Assembly (NCBI GenBank): GCA_021464415.1
Contig: JAKCWG010000758.1
Location: 62,001-126,000, forward strand
DNA: 64,000 nucleotides
Direction of reading: 5' to 3'
Origin: Lonicera japonica
Lineage: Eukaryota > Streptophyta > Magnoliopsida > Dipsacales > Caprifoliaceae
The translations under genes were made by a program, and so were the position numbers. The notes under the pieces were generated by a model that saw nothing but the letters and a program-made list of their open reading frames with translations, was not told the origin of the DNA and searched no databases. Numbering within the stretch: position 1 is the first letter of the stretch; the number at the start of each line of letters is the position of its first letter. Positions 59,941 to 64,000 of the stretch are shown piece after piece.

Positions 59941-59945
59941 CAAAG

Positions 59946-61480
59946 TAATCCCAAACAAAGAGCACATGCATATGATGGGTCAGCCTTAAAAAGATTTTGT
60001 GAACCTATCGGCAACATGAGCTACATTAGAGGACTTCCTCAATCCCTTTACTTCAACATGAATGAGAGTTCTGGTGTGGACTGCAAGAGGATCTGATAGA
60101 GTTGGGTTTGGTCTTTAATCTCAGTACCTATTGAATAGGTACAAGCCACATGTTTATAAAAAAATTATGGAAGCATTCTTTTAATCCTAAGAAAAAACCC
60201 ACCCTTCCATGGAGTACTATAGTAAAACCTAAATCCATGGGTGGTCTTGGGGTCAAAAACATTGAGGACTTTAACAAAGCCTTTATGTTTAAGCATCTAT
60301 GGCGTCTTCTTAATGAAAATCATTATATTTAGTATCATGTAGTTAAGGCTAAATACTTCCTTTATAATAATATTATTTAAATTCAACCCTCCAAAATGGT
60401 TGATTTATATGGAGAGGCATCAAAAAACACATTAACACTTTTAAACAAGGTTTTAAATGGAACGCAATTATTGGTAATATACGTTTTTTGAATTGAATGA
60501 CTTTTGGGTAGGCAGTGAACCTTTAAATCAGTACATGCATGCGACCATACCTAATCACTTACGTGATCTAAATGTTAGTGACATTGTTCTAAACTCTCAA
60601 TGGAATATATCATTTCTTTGTAATTTTCTCCCTTTTCCTAAAGTACTAGAAATTATAAGTATCCCTTTATCTCCTTATGCTACTAAAGATACTCTTATAT
60701 AGAATCCAAACCCTACTGGAAATTTCTCAGTCAAGTTGGCATATGTATGGCTCTAAATGCCTAAGTATATAAGTTGTTAACCTCCCCTCCCATGGAAAAA
60801 ACTTTGGACATTTAAATGTCCTCCAAAATTAAAGATTTCGATATGGTTGCTTTTACACCAAGGCAGTTCATGTAGTAATACTAGCTCTTTTCCACATAAC
60901 ATGGCAGCCATCATGCACAACCAGGTACACGCTCAATACGGATGGATCGTATGACCCATGCACGGGTGTAGCGGGTGTAGGAGCCTTCCTAAGGGATAGC
61001 ACGGGTATTTTTTATGGCGCTATTGTAGCTAACATTGGATATAACAATAGCACCACATTAGAGCTATGGGCTACTAAAGAAGGCCTTCGATTAATTAGTC
61101 CAGCATTTCAAGATACAAGACGTACATACAGATACAAACTGATTCCATTATTGTTTTTCACATAATTCACAGAAAGCTCACCAACCATATCACTAGGCAA
61201 ACCATCCTTCGTCATGTATAGAGGAGGATTGAAGGGCTCAAGCATATCCAGCTCTCTTTTCTCTACTAGGAAGCAAATTCCGTTGCAAATTTACTAGCTT
61301 CCTATGCTAGAAACAATACCGTAATGTATAATCATATTTTGTATCCACCTGCTTTTCTTAAGGAGGCTATGTACTTAGATGAGTTGGGTGTCTCTAGATC
61401 CGAAAAACTAAAAACTTTTGTACTCTTTCTACCATGATTAAATAAATTTTTCCTTCTTTCCCGGCAAAAATAAATAAATA
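59946..61480 (+). pseudogene. L1-type LINE, RT 3' end and RNase H, decayed
   Basis: Pieces in order: an ORF1-end-like frame to 60,096; RT C-terminal end LPWSTIVKPKSMGGLGVKN then FNKAFMFKHLWRLL (60,200-60,330); the DFWVGSEPL and NPTGNFSVKLAYVWL / LPWKKLWTFKCPPKLKISIW zf-RVT block (60,493-60,850); an RNase H domain TLNTDGSYDPCTG, GVGAFLRDSTG and TTLELWATKEGL (60,930-61,100); and an A-rich tail at 61,465-61,480. The RT catalytic region is missing, so the copy is internally deleted. Frameshifts and stops are frequent. It supplied the 3' end also found at 21,953. Confidence 0.82.
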
Positions 61481-61485
61481 CATAT

Positions 61486-62883
61486 TATCCTTTGGGTATA
61501 TTTACATGACAATTAAAGTCCTACTTTTTTAAACATATATATTTGTGTGATTGTTAAAGTCATACTTTTTAAAAAGCTAATGTGTTTCATAAAAATGAAT
61601 ATAAACTATATATATAGTTTTATTTCTTAATGATGTCTTGGTAAATTTAAAGAAATATTGTTTTGACAATATAAATATTATTTTAATACTAGTAGTAAGA
61701 TTTTATAATTTTTTTATATATAAGATATTGGTGGAAATTAAATTTAAAAATATAAGATTTCAAATAGAAATAGAATTAGAATTAAAATGATTCCAGTGTA
61801 TTGTAAATTGGTTTACATTTGTTCATCGTTATTTGAATCTTATCATCATTGTTATGTAATAGGTCTATATGAGTAATTTTAAAATTAATTATTAATATTA
61901 TATTAAATTAAATTATTATAAAGAATAATTAAGTTTCAGTTATCCTTCTATTTTAAAATTTCATTTTCATGTATTAAGTTAATTATGTAAACTCATTGTT
62001 AAATAGAAAGTTATATGCGGAAATTATGAATTATATTTCAATAGTTATTATGAGTTAATTATGTATTTGATTTTAAATTTTATTAGCAGGAGGAGTAATT
62101 AATAGGAGGAGTAATTATTTTTTATACATTATCAATTTTTCTTCCAAATAAATTATTCTATTGAATTGAGATGTTTCTACTTTAATGTTTAGTGAGCACC
62201 GCATTAATAAGGATAAAGTCAATACTAAAACTATTTGTTTCTTAATTGAAAATAATTTTAGTATCTTTTAATTAATTCACCTAAAAGTTAATAGAAAAAT
62301 AAAATAAAATAAAATTCATCATATGAGTTATATATATAAGAACCAATGATAATTAGTTCCATTTACGCTCTAGAGGTGATCGAGGGTTTTTGTTGGTATA
62401 GGGTGGAGAAGGATGTGAGGAATATACGTCTCAGCGTATATGTTAAATCCAGTGGTTCGATGATGTTTACGGTCTCAAAGCAAGGCTGCTACGTATTTCT
62501 GGTATTTTATTTGAGATGGTGTTAGTTTCTCTCAACAAGGATGGATTTGAAAATAAGTCATCATATCGTTAATTCATTTTGCTACTTCAAATGAAAAAAA
62601 AAACTATTACTTGAAAGGATCTGTTTGAGAAAGAGTTGAAAAAAATTTCAAAACACTAACATAGACGAAACTAGGTTATGGGTAGTGTTTTTTCATATAC
62701 CTCCCTCAAATTTTTGCTTACATATATATATATATATGTATGTTAATTCCTCAACTGACCCCCTCTCCCCGTCATGCACCCCTGAACCTTCATATACCCC
62801 CTCACATTTTGGTGTTCTTTTATATACATTTCTCAAACGATTGACTTTCAAATTAAATTATTAGTATGTTTAATATACTTGGA
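61486..62883. repeat. Dispersed module copy B (first part)
   Basis: Direct counterpart of 22,186-25,660 without the solo LTR and the hAT element. It has the empty site GATGTTTCTACTTTAATG near 62,171 and TTATGGGTAGTG near 62,676. The gene-like frame starting near 62,347 (IISSIYALEVIEGFCWYRVE) parallels 24,474. A short tandem repeat AGGAGGAGTAATT lies at 62,088-62,117. Non-coding otherwise. Confidence 0.75.
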
Positions 62884-62998
62884 AATCCTATGGGATGGCC
62901 TAGTGGTTAACTAGGTCCTTATAAGAGAACGATCTATTTAGCAGGAGATCTCGTGACGTGATTGAATCTCTCCAAGTGCAAGTTGTTAAAAAAATATA
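62884..62998 (+). mobile_element. tRNA-derived SINE (about 115 bp) with 10-bp TSD
   Basis: A box TGGCCTAGTGG and B-box-like GATTGAATC, followed by GTTAAAAAAATATA. The flanks TATACTTGGA at 62,874-62,883 and 62,999-63,008 are a perfect target duplication. In the counterpart at about 25,551 and 25,662 the site (ACTTGGAGAAA) is intact and single. Confidence 0.85.
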
Positions 62999-63008
62999 TA
63001 TACTTGGA

Positions 63009-64000
63009 GAAAAAAATTTGGCACCCTCAAGACTTATGTGAACTATGAAAAAGAGATTTTATGGTTTCGTCCATGAACACTATTAAACTTATGTATTTCG
63101 TCCATGAACACTACTAAACTTATGTGAACTAAAAAGAGATGAGTGTATTGAGATCCTTTTATCAATTTTCGTTAACAGAATTAGAGACTTATTACATATT
63201 TATCCCAAGTTTTAACATTTAAGGATAAACAATTAGAAGATAATTTAACGGAGTTTATTTTGATTCACCACATAAACAAATACAATAATTCATTTTTTAA
63301 TGGAATAGAATGTCTACTCTGTAGGAAAAAAACATGAATCTAAGATTTTTTTTTTTTAAAAAAAAAAATAATATTTTCGAATTAGTCAATGTCTGTCATC
63401 TCTCAATGCATTTTTATATTAAAAGTGACTGAGATTTACCAAATTAAAATTCACTACAAATAACAACTTGTGCTGCAAGAACTCGTTATAAAGGGTGAAA
63501 ATAGATAGTGAAATTATTTTTTTCAGTCCTTCTGCAACAACAACAAAGGAACAAAATCCTTAAACACATATTCTTAGTTGTAAAATATCTAAAAATAGGG
63601 AATCTAGGTTCATTTTCTTTTTCAAAGGTAAATCACAGAAGTCGTATGAAAATTAGTAGATATAATTTACATGACAATTCATAGTCATACTTTTTTAATC
63701 ATATTTGGATGATTATTGGAGTTATAGTTTTTCAATCATATTTGAATGAAAATTATAGTAATACTTTCTTAGAAATTAACATATTTCTAAAATGAATGAC
63801 TGTTTACTATATGTATTGAACGACTTATGAAATTGAATAAAACATATTAACGGTGTAAAACCAAAAAACTAAGTGTAAATTAAATCTTTTTCATATATAT
63901 ATATATATTGATAATTTTGTTTTATTTTTAGAAGAAGGAAGTTAGACATTAAAATTAATTTTATTGTAGAAACTGGCTATTTTAATTTTTTAGTGACATA
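63009..64000. repeat. Dispersed module copy B (last part)
   Basis: Matches 25,670-26,950 block by block and continues past the window. A 40-bp tandem duplication (TTTCGTCCATGAACACTA..TAAACTTATG) at 63,064-63,125 is single at 25,702. No gene. Confidence 0.7.

Noticed and set aside
1..64000. Bacterial-type operons, riboswitches, terminators or integrated virus genes
   Set aside because: No operon structure, no rRNA or tRNA gene, and all reverse transcriptases fit plant LTR retrotransposons or a LINE rather than a virus.

Overview
The window is repeat-filled, AT-rich eudicot-type plant nuclear DNA; no intact host gene is visible. The evidence is the set of element families: Ty3/gypsy elements of the Athila and Tat lineages (Tat recognisable by a second, archaeal-type RNase H), two Ty1/copia elements primed by initiator-Met tRNA, an L1-type LINE with a terminal RNase H, a CACTA transposon, hAT elements and tRNA-derived SINEs. 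Nearly every coding region carries stops, frameshifts or deletions. Family names rest on protein motifs and terminal structures read by eye; no database was searched.

Layout. (1) 1-21,952: a large imperfect inverted repeat of nested gypsy elements. Left arm (+): Athila LTR end, Asp-tRNA primer site, gag, protease, RT start, a GC-rich 270-bp hairpin, an Athila LTR fragment, then a Tat element (LTR, gag, PR, RT, RH, start of aRH) up to about 9,774. Right arm (-): Tat aRH, RH, RT and LTR, Athila LTR, PPT and 3' region, a SINE-like insert and Tat LTR pieces, Athila protease and gag, primer site, full Athila LTR ending at 20,732. Both arms share the same Tat/Athila-LTR joint, so they look like one inverted duplication. 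A last + strand Athila LTR ends at 21,952 inside a LINE tail. (2) 21,953-27,240: a diffuse AT-rich repeat module carrying a solo LTR (5-bp TSD) and a hAT element (8-bp TSD). (3) 27,241-33,780: a decayed copia element (-) whose LTR is split by a gypsy-type solo LTR. (4) 33,781-43,413: further degenerate copies of the module with three MITE/hAT insertions and one candidate large LTR. (5) 43,414-50,625: a CACTA transposon with mirrored subterminal repeats, a probable captured rhamnogalacturonate-lyase exon, other exon-like pieces and a nested LTR. (6) 51,480-57,560: a TNT1-like copia element (-) between inverted flanks. (7) 57,567-61,480: LINE remains split by a 1.75-kb solo LTR with perfect TSD. 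(8) 61,481-64,000: a second copy of the segment at 21,953-27,240, carrying its own SINE.

The two copies of that segment act as each other's empty-site controls: the solo LTR and hAT element of the first copy and the SINE of the second are each absent from the partner, so these insertions postdate the duplication. The most unusual structures are the palindrome of more than 20 kb, the hairpin at its deletion junction, a chimeric ORF made of Athila protease plus antisense Tat LTR, and the gene-fragment-bearing CACTA element.
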